From: Mactromeris polynyma | Taxonomy: Eukaryota; Mollusca; Bivalvia; Venerida; Mactridae | DNA length: 64,000 nt | Direction of reading: 5' to 3' | NCBI GenBank assembly: GCA_032209605.1 | Contig: JASFXZ010000043.1 | Location: 854,819-918,818, forward strand | Shown: positions 22,886 to 35,560 of the stretch, one piece after another | Layout: every line of letters starts with the position of its first letter | Numbering within the stretch: the stretch's first letter is position 1 | Position numbers and translations under genes: made by a program | Notes under the pieces: generated by a model | Seen by the model: the letters and a program-made list of their open reading frames with translations, nothing else | The model's database searches: none | What the model was told of the DNA's origin: nothing

Positions 22886-23200
22886 TTACTGAACTGATGT
22901 AAATTCCTCTTCCGTTAGTTGTTTCCCCCATTTTTTATCGATTGCTTTAATGAATGATACATATTTAAGAAAGCCACCATTTTCAATGGCATATACGTTC
23001 TGCATTTGTTCAAAGGTTAAGAAATATTTAGTTGAGAAGTCAAAAAATGTTCGATGTATAAGCTGTCTCTTTCCAACCAATTTTTATGTTGAAACAAATA
23101 TCCATTTGTCTGTTTTATGTTTGAATTATTCCATATAATTTCTTTAGGAAGGTTGCTTATAGAATGTTGCTTGATTGAGCACCAGGATGCAGAGAAATGT
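22886..23200 (-). pseudogene. L1/Tx1-like LINE ORF2 fragment, frameshifted
   Basis: The minus strand reads LPKEIIWNNSNIK and HKNWLERDSLYIEHF, then, after a one-base shift in a T run near 23050, FDFSTKYFLTFEQM and FLKYVSFIKAIDKKW, ending at TAA (22886). The order (trp-rich block, W...GI/L-like linker, LTFEQ/LSFEE, FL.Y..LI.AIP.W) is the region after the RT in L1-clade elements of fish and invertebrates. It is a different lineage from LINEs A-F here. Only about 105 codons survive and none of the catalytic motifs is present. The assignment is from motif memory only. Confidence 0.5.
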
Positions 23201-23349
23201 AAAATTAAATTTCAGTTTATCTGTTTTACAAGTATTATACATATTTAAAAATATATTTTCCGTATTTTTTAAGTTCAATGTTATAAATTATTTTGCATTT
23301 AGCATTATTTCCGGTATGATTCTTTTGACCTAGCTGACCTTGACTGATA

Positions 23350-24265
23350 CAGTAAAACTTCGAAACCTCGAACAGTTTTGGGTCGAACACAGTAGATACC
23401 TCGAACAGGTTCTTAGGTCCCGGCAAAACCCCTTCTTATTTCATATTAACGAACAGTAGATCACTCGAACGGAGATAGGTCGAACACTCGAACAGGTTGT
23501 GCGGTCCCTAGATACCATTTCATTCATTGTTCACCCCAGATAGGTCGAACAATACAATAATTCACACCTTTTATGGACCGAGCGATATTCTATTCTTTGT
23601 TGACAGGGAAGATTGGTGACACGTGTTATTCGCACGTAGTGATAATTACTTGATTGTTGCACTATAAACAATACAGTGTACATGTACTTATGTGACAAAC
23701 AAATCACTTAAGGGATCTATTAAATATTTAATGAAGTCCAAACGGGAAATTTTAATTGTTAATTGTCTATTGATTGCCGAGTGAATAAAATTCAGAAATA
23801 ACAAATTATCGTATTTTATAAATATCTTAATCAAAAGCGCAAACATCATTGAGTAAAATCCTTCAAATGTTGATATTGATATAAATACGATCAGACATTT
23901 ATTACCCTTATCATTATCAAAATGAACAACAACGAAAAAAATAGAAAATCGTAATTGTTTACTGTCTCGTCTGTATATTATTCTTGTGTGTAAGAATAAA
24001 CGAATCAATTACTTAAATATGTTTTAGTTTTCTTTCATTTCTTTTTAAATTATTATTATTATGAATAATGCTGTGACTATTGATCGACGTGCATTCAGTA
24101 TGAAAACACTAACAACACACAAATACCATGTGTTAAGCATGCTTAGTACACTTGCACCGGTGACAGTTCGTACATATATACGTATACGGTAGATGCCTCG
24201 AACAGGTAGATGGCTCGAACTAATTCCTCGGTCCGACGGCAGTTCGAGGTTTCGAAGTTTTACTG
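23350..24265. mobile_element. 916-bp MITE, Tc1/mariner-pogo type
   Basis: Perfect 24-bp terminal inverted repeats start CAGTAAAACTTCGAAACCTC at 23350 and at 24265 on the other strand, each flanked by TA (23348-23349, 24266-24267). The CAGTAAAACYTC end and TA duplication fit the pogo/Tigger branch of Tc1/mariner. TCGAAC is repeated many times near both ends (for example CCTCGAACAGGT), probably as transposase sites. No transposase is encoded. The 106-codon minus frame inside is AT-rich noise. Confidence 0.9.
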
Positions 24266-24769
24266 TATTAAGAATGAAGATATCTAACATTTTCGGTCCT
24301 CCATTTTCATATGTTTGGAAAATCATATTACGAGATATTTTATGTGGTTAAGAATCTCGAAGAAAGTCAAACATAAGAGTTTTAATGTTTTAGATTCTCT
24401 GTTATGTTAGATTATTTAAAACTGTGAGTGGGTACACTAACTCCGGGAATGCAAATGTTTTTTTTATAAATAAGTCACACAGTAAACTCTCAAACGCTCA
24501 AACGCTCAACACTATATACAAGTAACATAATTATATATAAATGTAGTCTACACTTTACCACCATAAACCATGGTCCAGTGAACAGTTTGATGGAGGTAAT
24601 ATCTTAAGAGACCACATGTGGAGATTAAACTTGTCACAAGAAGACTACCGTAACCGAAATCGGTATCACTCGCTGATCTTCGTGACTTTCCGTGAGATAT
24701 CACGGAAACACTCTTGACATTGACAGGAACTTCATGTATCTCTAAATTCCCCAAATTTGTTTTCATAGT

Positions 24770-25166
24770 AAATAACATCAATTTACACCGTTGGAAAAAA
24801 ACATAAAATGTCCTAACAGAATCTGCTTGAAACTTTGAATTCCCGCCTAAGGATAAGTTAAAATAGTGATTTAAACACGTCGGACGCCCAGGAAAAACGC
24901 ACCGTTCACACTGATTTCAATAGGAAACTGGGTGGCTCAAGAAAACTGTAAATTCTCCCGCCTAAATATCTATAAAATTTCAATATTTTTATACGATTGA
25001 AAAGACGATACATTGAGGTATCCAAATCTGCTTGAAACTTTTGAACATGTTAAACAATAAAGAAACAACCATAATAAATACGTAGCGTTCCCCATCTAAT
25101 CAATGCAAATTAGATGACAGGAAATATCGATTTTTGGTCGATGCGATAAGCGATATTGTGGACATG
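24770..25166 (-). repeat. Dispersed repeat without array, inverted partner at 44.6 kb
   Basis: The reverse complement matches 44579-44955 throughout, beginning CATGTCCACAATATCGCTTA and including AATTTGCATTGATTAGATGG. The stem AATATCG/CGATATT near the end is kept. In the partner a 54-bp array follows. Here it is absent. Confidence 0.88.
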
Positions 25167-25401
25167 AAGGCGAAACACAGACACACACATTTACACGGGT
25201 ACATAATCATTTTCAGTCTATAAATAAATAAATAAATAAGTAACACGAATCTGCGCATGGTGCGACGTCATGAATTCAGTGACGAAGTTTTGACAGCTAT
25301 TAACTGGAACAATTCTGAAACTTTATTCCATGTGCGTATTAAAACAGGCTGATAGTAATAAACTTATTTTTCATAAGGCAATGATTTTACGGGGTCTTCA
25401 A
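25167..25401. other. No gene; short AAAT microsatellite
   Basis: Contains AAATAAATAAATAAATAAG near 25222 and otherwise nothing recognisable. Confidence 0.3.
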
Positions 25402-25458
25402 AATGGATTACATACTAAACAATGGATTACATACTAAACAATGGATTACATACTAAAC
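25402..25458 (+). repeat. Three 19-bp tandem units
   Basis: AATGGATTACATACTAAAC is repeated three times without change, ending just before AATGTGAGC. Confidence 0.95.
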
Positions 25459-25582
25459 AATGTGAGCGTTTACACATTTGAACCTCGAGTTAAATAATGC
25501 GATGTGTTTTTGTCTGATGTTTAATGAAGTTTTACGTATTATCGTAGCAGACTACAATAAAGGAGCATACCAGCAATAAAAT

Positions 25583-26213
25583 ATGCTACTCTTACAGTGC
25601 CACATATTGTGCTACTCTTACAGTGCCACATCTTGTGCTACTCTTACAGTGCCACATCTTGTGCTTCTCTTACAGTGCCACATCTTGTGCTACTCTTACA
25701 GTGCCACCTTGCTACTGTTACAGTGCCACCTTGCTACTCTTACAGTGCCACATCTTGTGCTACTCTTACAGTGCCACCTTGCTACTCTTACAGTGCCACC
25801 TTGCTACTCTTACAGTGCCACATCTTGTGCTACTCTTACAGTGCCACATCTTGTGCTACTCTTACAGTGCCACATCTTGTGCTACTCTTACAGTACCACC
25901 TTGCTACTCTTACAGTGCCACCTTGCTACTCTTACAGTGCCACATCTTGTGCTACTCTTACAGTGCCACCTTGCTACTCTTACAGTGCCACCTTGCTACT
26001 CTTACAGTGCCACATCTTGTGCTACTCTTACAGTGCCACATCTTGTGCTACTCTTACAGTGCCACCTTGCTACTCTTACAGTGCCACCTTGCTACTCTTA
26101 CAGTGCCACCTTGCTACTCTTACAGTGCCACCTTGCTACTCTTACAGTGCCACATCTTGTGCTATTCTTACAGTGCCACATCTTGTGCTACTCTTACAGT
26201 GCCACATCTTGAG
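25583..26213. repeat. Mixed 26/22-bp tandem array
   Basis: Two unit lengths alternate irregularly: CTACTCTTACAGTGCCACAT plus CTTGTG (26) and CTACTCTTACAGTGCCACCT plus TG (22), which differ by a four-base deletion. All three plus frames are open as a result, which is not evidence of coding. Confidence 0.95.
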
Positions 26214-26427
26214 CAGCACACTCTGTTCCAAAGTATCAATTTTTAGCTGTAGAATCATTACTATTATCATTACTTCAGTCCATGAGGACGTCCCGTGTGC
26301 AAGAAAGGTCTACGGATAAATTGTATATCAATGTGAAGCTGAATCTTTGAAGTTTCCAAAATATATTGGATAGACACGTGACAGTTTTGAGGAATCCAAA
26401 CTGGCCGCCATATATTTGGAAAAAAAC

Positions 26428-29400
26428 TATGTGGAGAGGCCCCGTTTCAAATAGGATTAGAGGTTCAATGTGGGGAGGCCCCGTTTCAAATAGTATCAGA
26501 GGTTCAATGTGGGGAGGCCCCGTTTTAAATAGGATTAGAGGTTCAATGTGGGGAGGCCCCGTTTCAAATAGGATTAGAGGTTCAATGTGGGGAGGCCCCG
26601 TTTTAAATAGTATCAGAGGTTCAATGTGGAGAGGCCCCGTTTCAAATAGGATTAGAGGTTCAATGTGGGGAGGCCCCGTTTCAAATAGGATTAGAGGTTC
26701 AATGTGGGGAGGCCCCGTTTCAAATAGTATCAGAGGTTCAATGTGGGGAGGCCCCGTTTTAAATAGGATTAGAGGTTCAATGTGGGGAGGCCCCGTTTCA
26801 AATAGGATTAGAGGTTCAATGTGGGGAGGCCCCGTTTTAAATAGTATCAGAGGTTCAATGTGGGGAGGCCCCGTTTTAAATAGTATCAGAGGTTCAATGT
26901 GGGGAGGCCCCGTTTTAAATAGGATTAGAGGTTCAATGTGGGGAGGCCCCGTTTTAAATAGTATCAGAGGTTCAATGTGGGGAGGCCCCGTTTTAAATAG
27001 GATTAGAGGTTCAATGTGGGGAGGCCCCGTTTTAAATAGTATCAGAGGTTCAATGTGGGGAGGCCCCGTTTTAAATAGGATTAGAGGTTCAATGTGGAGA
27101 GGCCCTGTTTCAAATAGGATTAGAGGTTCAATGTGGGGAGGCCCCGTTTTAAAAAGGATTAGAGGTTCTATGAGGGGAGACCCTGTTTCAAATAGGATTA
27201 GAGGTTCAATGTGGGGAGGCCCCGTTTCAAATAGGATTAGAGGTTCTATGAGGGGAGACCCTGTTATAAATAGGATCGGAGGTTTTATGAGGAGAGGCCA
27301 TGTTTCAAATAGGATGAGAGGTTCTATGTGGAGAGGCCCTGTTTTAAAAAGGATCAGAGGTTCTATGAGGAGAGACCCTGTTTTAAAAAGGATCGGAGGT
27401 TCTATTAGGAGAGACCTGTTTTAAAATGATCAGAGGTTTTATGAGGGGAGACCCTGTTTTAAAAAGGATCAGAGGTTCTATGAGGGGAGACCCTGTTTTA
27501 AAAAGGATCGGAGGTTTTATGAGAGGAGACCCTGTTATAAATAGGATCGGAGGTTTTATGAGGGGAGACCCTGTTTCAAATAGGATCGGCGGAGGTTTTA
27601 TGAGGGGATACCCTGTTCTAAAAAGGATCAGCGGTTCTATGAGGGGAGACCCTGTTTTAAATAGTATCAGAGGTTCTATGAGGGGAGACCCTGTTTCAAA
27701 TAGTATCAGAGGTTCTATGAGGGGAGACCCTGTTTTAAATAGTATCAGAGGTTCTATGAGGGGAGACCCTGTTTTAAAAAGGATCAGAGGTTCTATGAGA
27801 GGAGACCCTGTTATAAATAGGATCGGAGGTTTTATGAGGAGAGGCCATGTTTCAAATAGGATGAGAGGTTCTATGTGGAGAGGCCCTGTTTTAAAAAGGA
27901 TCAGAGGTTCTATGAGGAGAGACCCTGTTTTAAAAAGGATCGGAGGTTCTATTAGGAGAGACCTGTTTTAAAATGATCAGAGGTTTTATGAGGGGAGACC
28001 CTGTTTTAAAAAGGATCAGAGGTTCTATGAGGGGAGACCCTGTTTCAAATAGGATTAGAGGTTCAATGTGGAGAGGCCCTGTTTCAAATAGGATTAGAGG
28101 TTCAATGTGGAGAGGCCCTGTTTCAAATAGGATTAGAGGTTCAATGTGGGGAGGCCCCGTTTTAAAAAGGATTAGAGGTTCTATGAGGGGAGACCCTGTT
28201 TCAAATAGGATTAGAGGTTCTATGAGGGGAGACCCTGTTATAAATAGGATCGGAGGTTTTATGAGGAGAGGCCATGTTTCAAATAGGATGAGAGGTTCTA
28301 TGTGGAGAGGCCCTGTTTTAAAAAGGATCAGAGGTTCTATGAGGAGAGACCCTGTTTTAAAAAGGATCGGAGGTTCTATTAGGAGAGACCTGTTTTAAAA
28401 TGATCAGAGGTTTTATGAGGGGAGACCCTGTTTTAAAAAGGATCAGAGGTTCTATGAGGGGAGACCCTGTTTTAAAAAGGATCGGAGGTTTTATGAGAGG
28501 AGACCCTGTTATAAATAGGATCGGAGGTTTTATGAGGGGAGACCCTGTTTCAAATAGGATCTGCGGAGGTTTTATGAGGGGATACCCTGTTCTTAAAAGG
28601 ATCAGCGGTTCTATGAGGGGAGACCCTGTTTTAAATAGTATCAGAGGTTCTATGAGGGGAGACCCTGTTTCAAATAGTATCAGAGGTTCTATGAGGGGAG
28701 ACCCTGTTTTAAATAGTATCAGAGGTTCTATGAGGGGAGACCCTGTTTTAAAAAGGATCAGAGGTTCTATGAGAGGAGACCCTGTTATAAATAGGATCGG
28801 AGGTTTTATGAGGAGAGGCCATGTTTCAAATAGGATGAGAGGTTCTATGTGGAGAGGCCCTGTTTTAAAAAGGATCAGAGGTTCTATGAGGAGAGACCCT
28901 GTTTTAAAAAGGATCGGAGGTTCTATTAGGAGAGACCTGTTTTAAAATGATCAGAGGTTTTATGAGGGGAGACCCTGTTTTAAAAAGGATCAGAGGTTCT
29001 ATGAGGGGAGACCCTGTTTTAAAAAGGATCGGAGGTTTTATGAGAGGAGACCCTGTTATAAATAGGATCGGAGGTTTTATGAGGGGAGACCCTGTTTCAA
29101 ATAGGATCTGCGGAGGTTTTATGAGGGGATACCCTGTTCTAAAAAGGATCAGCGGTTCTATGAGGGGAGACCCTGTTTTAAATAGTATCAGAGGTTCTAT
29201 GAGGGGAGACCCTGTTTCAAATAGTATCAGAGGTTCTATGAGGGGAGACCCTGTTTTAAATAGTATCAGAGGTTCTATGAGGGGAGACCCTGTTTTAAAA
29301 AGGATCAGAGGTTCTATGAGAGGAGACCCTGTTATAAATAGGATCAGAGGTTTTATGAGGGGAGACCCAGTTTTAAAAAGGATCAGAGGTTCTATGAGGG

Positions 29401-32400
29401 GAGACCCTGTTTTAAAAAGGATCGGAGGTTTTATGAGAGGAGACCCTGTTATAAATAGGATCGGAGGTTTTATGAGGAGAGACCCTGTTTCAAATAGGAT
29501 CGGAGGTTCTATGAGGAGAGACCCTGTTTCAAATAGGATCGGAGGTTTTATGAGGGGATACCCTGTTCTTAAAAGGATCAGCGGTTCTATGAGGGGAGAC
29601 CCTGTTTTAAATAGTATCAGAGGTTCTATGAGGGGAGACCCTGTTTCAAATAGTATCAGAGGTTCTATGAGGGGAGACCCTGTTTTAAATAGTATCAGAG
29701 GTTCTATGAGGGGAGACCCTGTTTTAAAAAGGATCAGAGGTTCTATGAGAGGAGACCCTGTTATAAATAGGATCGGAGGTTTTATGAGGAGAGGCCATGT
29801 TTCAAATAGGATGAGAGGTTCTATGTGGAGAGGCCCTGTTTTAAAAAGGATCAGAGGTTCTATGAGGAGAGACCCTGTTTTAAAAAGGATCGGAGGTTCT
29901 ATTAGGAGAGACCTGTTTTAAAATGATCAGAGGTTTTATGAGGGGAGACCCTGTTTTAAAAAGGATCAGAGGTTCTATGAGGGGAGACCCTGTTTTAAAA
30001 AGGATCGGAGGTTTTATGAGAGGAGACCCTGTTATAAATAGGATCGGAGGTTTTATGAGGGGAGACCCTGTTTCAAATAGGATCGGCGGAGGTTTTATGA
30101 GGGGATACCCTGTTCTAAAAAGGATCAGCGGTTCTATGAGGGGAGACCCTGTTTTAAATAGTATCAGAGGTTCTATGAGGGGAGACCCTGTTTCAAATAG
30201 TATCAGAGGTTCTATGAGGGGAGACCCTGTTTTAAATAGTATCAGAGGTTCTATGAGGGGAGACCCTGTTTTAAATAGTATCAGAGGTTCTATGAGGGGA
30301 GACCCTGTTTTAAAAAGGATCAGAGGTTCTATGAGGGGAGACCCTGTTTTAAAAAGGATCAGAGGTTCTATGAGAGGAGACCCTGTTATAAATGGGATCG
30401 GAGGTTTTATGAGGAGAGGCCATGTTTCAAATAGGATGAGAGGTTCTATGTGGAGAGGCCCTGTTTTAAAAAGGATCAGAGGTTCTATGAGGAGAGACCC
30501 TGTTTTAAAAAGGATCGGAGGTTCTATTAGGAGAGACCTGTTTTAAAATGATCAGAGGTTTTATGAGGGGAGACCCTGTTTTAAAAAGGATCAGAGGTTC
30601 TATGAGGGGAGACCCTGTTTTAAAAAGGATCGGAGGTTTTATGAGAGGAGACCCTGTTATAAATAGGATCGGAGGTTTTATGAGGGGAGACCCTGTTTCA
30701 AATAGGATCGGCGGAGGTTTTATGAGGGGATACCCTGTTCTAAAAAGGATCAGCGGTTCTATGAGGGGAGACCCTGTTTTAAATAGTATCAGAGGTTCTA
30801 TGAGGGGAGACCCTGTTTCAAATAGTATCAGAGGTTCTATGAGGGGAGACCCTGTTTTAAATAGTATCAGAGGTTCTATGAGGGGAGACCCTGTTTTAAA
30901 AAGGATCAGAGGTTCTATGAGAGGAGACCCTGTTATAAATAGGATCAGAGGTTTTATGAGGGGAGACCCAGTTTTAAAAAGGATCAGAGGTTCTATGAGG
31001 GGAGACCCTGTTTTAAAAAGGATCGGAGGTTTTATGAGAGGAGACCCTGTTATAAATAGGATCGGAGGTTTTATGAGGAGAGACCCTGTTTCAAATAGGA
31101 TCGGAGGTTCTATGAGGAGAGACCCTGTTTCAAATAGGATCGGAGGTTTTATGAGGGGATACCCTGTTCTTAAAAGGATCAGCGGTTCTATGAGGGGAGA
31201 CCCTGTTTTAAATAGTATCAGAGGTTCTATGAGGGGAGACCCTGTTTCAAATAGTATCAGAGGTTCTATGAGGGGAGACCCTGTTTTAAATAGTATCAGA
31301 GGTTCTATGAGGGGAGACCCTGTTTTAAAAAGGATCAGAGGTTCTATGAGAGGAGACCCTGTTATAAATAGGATCGGAGGTTTTATGAGGAGAGGCCATG
31401 TTTCAAATAGGATGAGAGGTTCTATGTGGAGAGGCCCTGTTTTAAAAAGGATCAGAGGTTCTATGAGGAGAGACCCTGTTTTAAAAAGGATCGGAGGTTC
31501 TATTAGGAGAGACCTGTTTTAAAATGATCAGAGGTTTTATGAGGGGAGACCCTGTTTTAAAAAGGATCAGAGGTTCTATGAGGGGAGACCCTGTTTTAAA
31601 AAGGATCGGAGGTTTTATGAGAGGAGACCCTGTTATAAATAGGATCGGAGGTTTTATGAGGGGAGACCCTGTTTCAAATAGGATCGGCGGAGGTTTTATG
31701 AGGGGATACCCTGTTCTAAAAAGGATCAGCGGTTCTATGAGGGGAGACCCTGTTTTAAATAGTATCAGAGGTTCTATGAGGGGAGACCCTGTTTCAAATA
31801 GTATCAGAGGTTCTATGAGGGGAGACCCTGTTTTAAATAGTATCAGAGGTTCTATGAGGGGAGACCCTGTTTTAAAAAGGATCAGAGGTTCTATGAGAGG
31901 AGACCCTGTTATAAATAGGATCAGAGGTTTTATGAGGGGAGACCCAGTTTTAAAAAGGATCAGAGGTTCTATGAGGGGAGACGCTGTTTTAAAAAGGATC
32001 GGAGGTTTTATGAGAGGAGACCCTGTTATAAATAGGATCGGAGGTTTTATGAGGAGAGACCCTGTTTCAAATAGGATCGGAGGTTCTATGAGGAGAGACC
32101 CTGTTTCAAATAGGATCGGAGGTTTTATGAGGAGAGACCCTGTTTCAAATAGGATCGGAGGTTCTATGAGGAGAGACCCTGTTTCAAATAGAATCGGAGG
32201 TTCTATGAGGAGAGACCCTGTTTCAAATAGGATCAGAGGTTCTATGAGGAGAGACCCTGTTTCAAATAGGATCGGAGGTTCTATGAGGAGAGACCCTGTT
32301 TCAAATAGGATCGGAGGTTTTATGAGGAGAGATCCTGTTTCAAATAGGATCGGAGGTTCTATGAGGAGAGACACTGTTTCAAATAGGATCGGAGGTTTTA

Positions 32401-35340
32401 TGAGGAGAGATCTTGTTTCAAATAGGATCGGAGGTTCTATGAGGAGAGACCCTGTTTCAAATAGGATCGGAGGTTCTATGAGGAGAGACCCTGTTTCAAA
32501 TAGGATCGGAGGTTCTATGAGGAGAGATCTTGTTTCAAATAGGATCAGAGGTTCTATGAGGAGAGACCTTGTTTCAAATAGGATCAGAGGTTCTATGAGG
32601 AGAGACCCTGTTTCAAATAGGATCGGAGGTTCTATGAGGAGAGATCTTGTTTCAAATAGGATCGGAGGTTCTATGAGGAGAGACCCTGTTTCAAATAGGA
32701 TCGGAGGTTCTATGAGGAGAGATCTTGTTTCAAATAGGATCGGAGGTTCTATGAGGAGAGACCCTGTTTCAAATAGGATCGGAGGTTCTATGAGGAGAGA
32801 CCCTGTTTCAAATAGGATCAGAGGTTCTATGAGGAGAGACCCTGTTTCAAATAGGATCGGAGGTTCTATGAGGAGAGACCTTGTTTCAAATAGGATCGGA
32901 GGTTCTATGAGGAGAGACCCTGTTTCAAATAGGATCAGAGGTTCTATGAGGAGAGACCCTGTTTCAAATAGGATCGGAGGTTCTATGAGGAGAGACCTTG
33001 TTTCAAATAGGATCGGAGGTTCTATGAGGAGAGACCCTGTTTCAAATAGGATCAGAGGTTCTATGAGGAGAGACCCTGTTTCAAATAGGATCGGAGGTTC
33101 TATGAGGAGAGATCTTGTTTCAAATAGGATCAGAGGTTCTATGAGGAGAGACCTTGTTTCAAATAGGATCAGAGGTTCTATGAGGAGAGACCCTGTTTCA
33201 AATAGGATCGGAGGTTCTATGAGGAGAGATCTTGTTTCAAATAGGATCGGAGGTTCTATGAGGAGAGACCCTGTTTCAAATAGGATCGGAGGTTCTATGA
33301 GGAGAGACCCTGTTTCAAATAGGATCAGAGGTTCTATGAGGAGAGACCCTGTTTCAAATAGGATCGGAGGTTCTATGAGGAGAGACCTTGTTTCAAATAG
33401 GATCGGAGGTTCTATGAGGAGAGACCCTGTTTCAAATAGGATCAGAGGTTCTATGAGGAGAGACCCTGTTTCAAATAGGATCGGAGGTTCTATGAGGAGA
33501 GACCTTGTTTCAAATAGGATCGGAGGTTCTATGAGGAGAGACCCTGTTTCAAATAGGATCAGAGGTTCTATGAGGAGAGACCCTGTTTCAAATAGGATCG
33601 GAGGTTCTATGAGGAGAGACCCTGTTTCAAATAGGATCGGAGGTTTTATGAGGAGAGATCCTGTTTCAAATAGGATCGGAGGTTCTATGAGGAGAGACCC
33701 TGTTTCAAATAGGATCGGAGGTTTTATGAGGAGAGATCTTGTTTCAAATAGGATCGGAGGTTCTATGAGGAGAGACCCTGTTTCAAATAGGATCGGAGGT
33801 TCTATGAGGAGAGACCCTGTTTCAAATAGGATCGGAGGTTCTATGAGGAGAGATCTTGTTTCAAATAGGATCAGAGGTTCTATGAGGAGAGACCTTGTTT
33901 CAAATAGGATCAGAGGTTCTATGAGGAGAGACCCTGTTTTAAATAGGATCGGAGGTTCTATGAGGAGAGATCTTGTTTCAAATAGGATCGGAGGTTCTAT
34001 GAGGAGAGACCCTGTTTCAAATAGGATCGGAGGTTCTATGAGGAGAGACCCTGTTTCAAATAGGATCAGAGGTTCTATGAGGAGAGACCCTGTTTCAAAT
34101 AGGATCGGAGGTTCTATGAGGAGAGACCTTGTTTCAAATAGGATCGGAGGTTCTATGAGGAGAGACCCTGTTTCAAATAGGATCAGAGGTTCTATGAGGA
34201 GAGACCCTGTTTCAAATAGGATCGGAGGTTCTATGAGGAGAGACCTTGTTTCAAATAGGATCGGAGGTTCTATGAGGAGAGACCCTGTTTCAAATAGGAT
34301 CAGAGGTTCTATGAGGAGAGACCCTGTTTCAAATAGGATCGGAGGTTCTATGAGGAGAGACCTTGTTTCAAATAGGATCGGAGGTTCTATGAGGAGAGAC
34401 CTTGTTTCAAATAGGATCGGAGGTTCTATGAGGAGAGATCTTGTTTCAAATAGGATCGGAGGTTCTATGAGGAGAGATCTTGTTTCAAATAGGATCGGAG
34501 GTTCTATGAGGAGAGACCCTGTTTCAAATAGGATCGGAGGTTCTATGAGGAGAGACCTTGTTTCAAATAGGATCGGAGGTTTTATGAGGAGAGACCTTGT
34601 TTCAAATAGGATCGGAGGTTCTATGAGGAGAGATCTTGTTTCAAATAGGATCGGAGGTTCTATGAGGAGAGACCCTGTTTCAAATAGGATCGGAGGTTCT
34701 ATGAGGAGAGACCTTGTTTCAAATGGGATCGGAGGTTCTATGAGGAGAGATCTTGTTTCAAATAGGATCGGAGGTTCTATGAGGAGAGACCTTGTTTCAA
34801 ATAGGATCGGAGGTTCTATGAGGAGAGATCTTGTTTCAAATAGGATCGGAGGTTCTATGAGGAGAGACCTTGTTTCAAATAGGATCGGAGGTTCTATGAG
34901 GAGAGACCTTGTTTCAAATAGGATCGGAGGTTCTATGAGGAGAGATCTTGTTTCAAATAGGATCGGAGGTTCTATGAGGAGAGACCTTGTTTCAAATAGG
35001 ATCAGAGGTTCTATGAGGAGAGACCTTGTTTCAAATAGGATCGGAGGTTCTATGAGGAGAGACCTTGTTTCAAATAGGATCGGAGGTTCTATGAGGAGAG
35101 ACCTTGTTTCAAATAGGATCGGAGGTTCTATGAGGAGAGACCTTGTTTCAAATAGGATCGGAGGTTCTATGAGGAGAGACCTTGTTTCAAATAGGATCGG
35201 AGGTTCTATGAGGAGAGACCTTGTTTCAAATAGGATCGGAGGTTCTATGAGGAGAGACCCTGTTTCAAATAGGATCGGAGGTTCTATGAGGAGAGACCCT
35301 GATAGGATCGGAGGTTCTATGTGGGGGGAGCTCTGTTTTG
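26428..35340 (+). repeat. 39-bp minisatellite with higher-order structure, about 228 units
   Basis: The unit is close to AGGTTCTATGAGGAGAGACC followed by CTGTTTCAAATAGGATCGG, and reads as a 13-residue repeat (GSMRRDPVSNRIG) in one frame. Three zones are visible: GC-rich TGGGGAGGCCCC units (26.4-27.2 kb), higher-order blocks (27.2-32.1 kb) and more uniform units (32.1-35.3 kb). In the middle zone a 37-bp unit with two one-base losses creates a TAA, and it recurs at 27424, 27971, 28398, 28945, 29921, 30546 and 31522. Spacings of 547, 427, 547, 976, 625 and 976 fit 14, 11, 14, 25, 16 and 25 units when one 42-bp variant is allowed in all but the 427 block. The minus strand is also open for about 300 codons. 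I do not call a gene. Confidence 0.95.
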
Positions 35341-35394
35341 CTCATAGGTTTCTTGAAATACAATGTTGAAATCACTAATTTTTGTGCATTTTGA

Positions 35395-35560
35395 AATTTT
35401 TATTACAAAACGGCTGGAGTCCCGAAAATTGGTATTGCAAAACGGGTTCTTTAAAATAATGTCTTTATTGCACGAGTTTTCCTTTTCAGTGTTCTGATAT
35501 AAGACTCATTTCACACTGGTTTCCAGTAATTTAATGATGAACTAAAACGTTTCTGTTAAC
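35395..35560 (-). repeat. Inverted short copy of the 14.2-15.4 kb element
   Basis: The reverse complement contains one diverged 44-bp unit (TCATCATTAAATTACTGGAA) followed by the flank blocks GAAAAGGAAAACTCGTGCAA and TTTTAAAGAACCCGTTTTG, in the same order as 15.06-15.2 kb. It directly adjoins the end of the 39-bp array. Confidence 0.8.

Noticed and set aside
23688..24008. 106-codon minus frame as a MITE-encoded protein
   Set aside because: Composition is Phe/Ile/Leu/Lys as expected from AT-rich noise and there is no transposase motif.
31524..35369. 1281-residue open frame of 13-residue repeats, looking like a repeat protein
   Set aside because: The 39-bp unit is a multiple of 3 and lacks stops in this frame. 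The opposite strand is also open for about 300 codons, and the second array of the same unit is open in several frames. No signal peptide, unique domain or promoter is visible.
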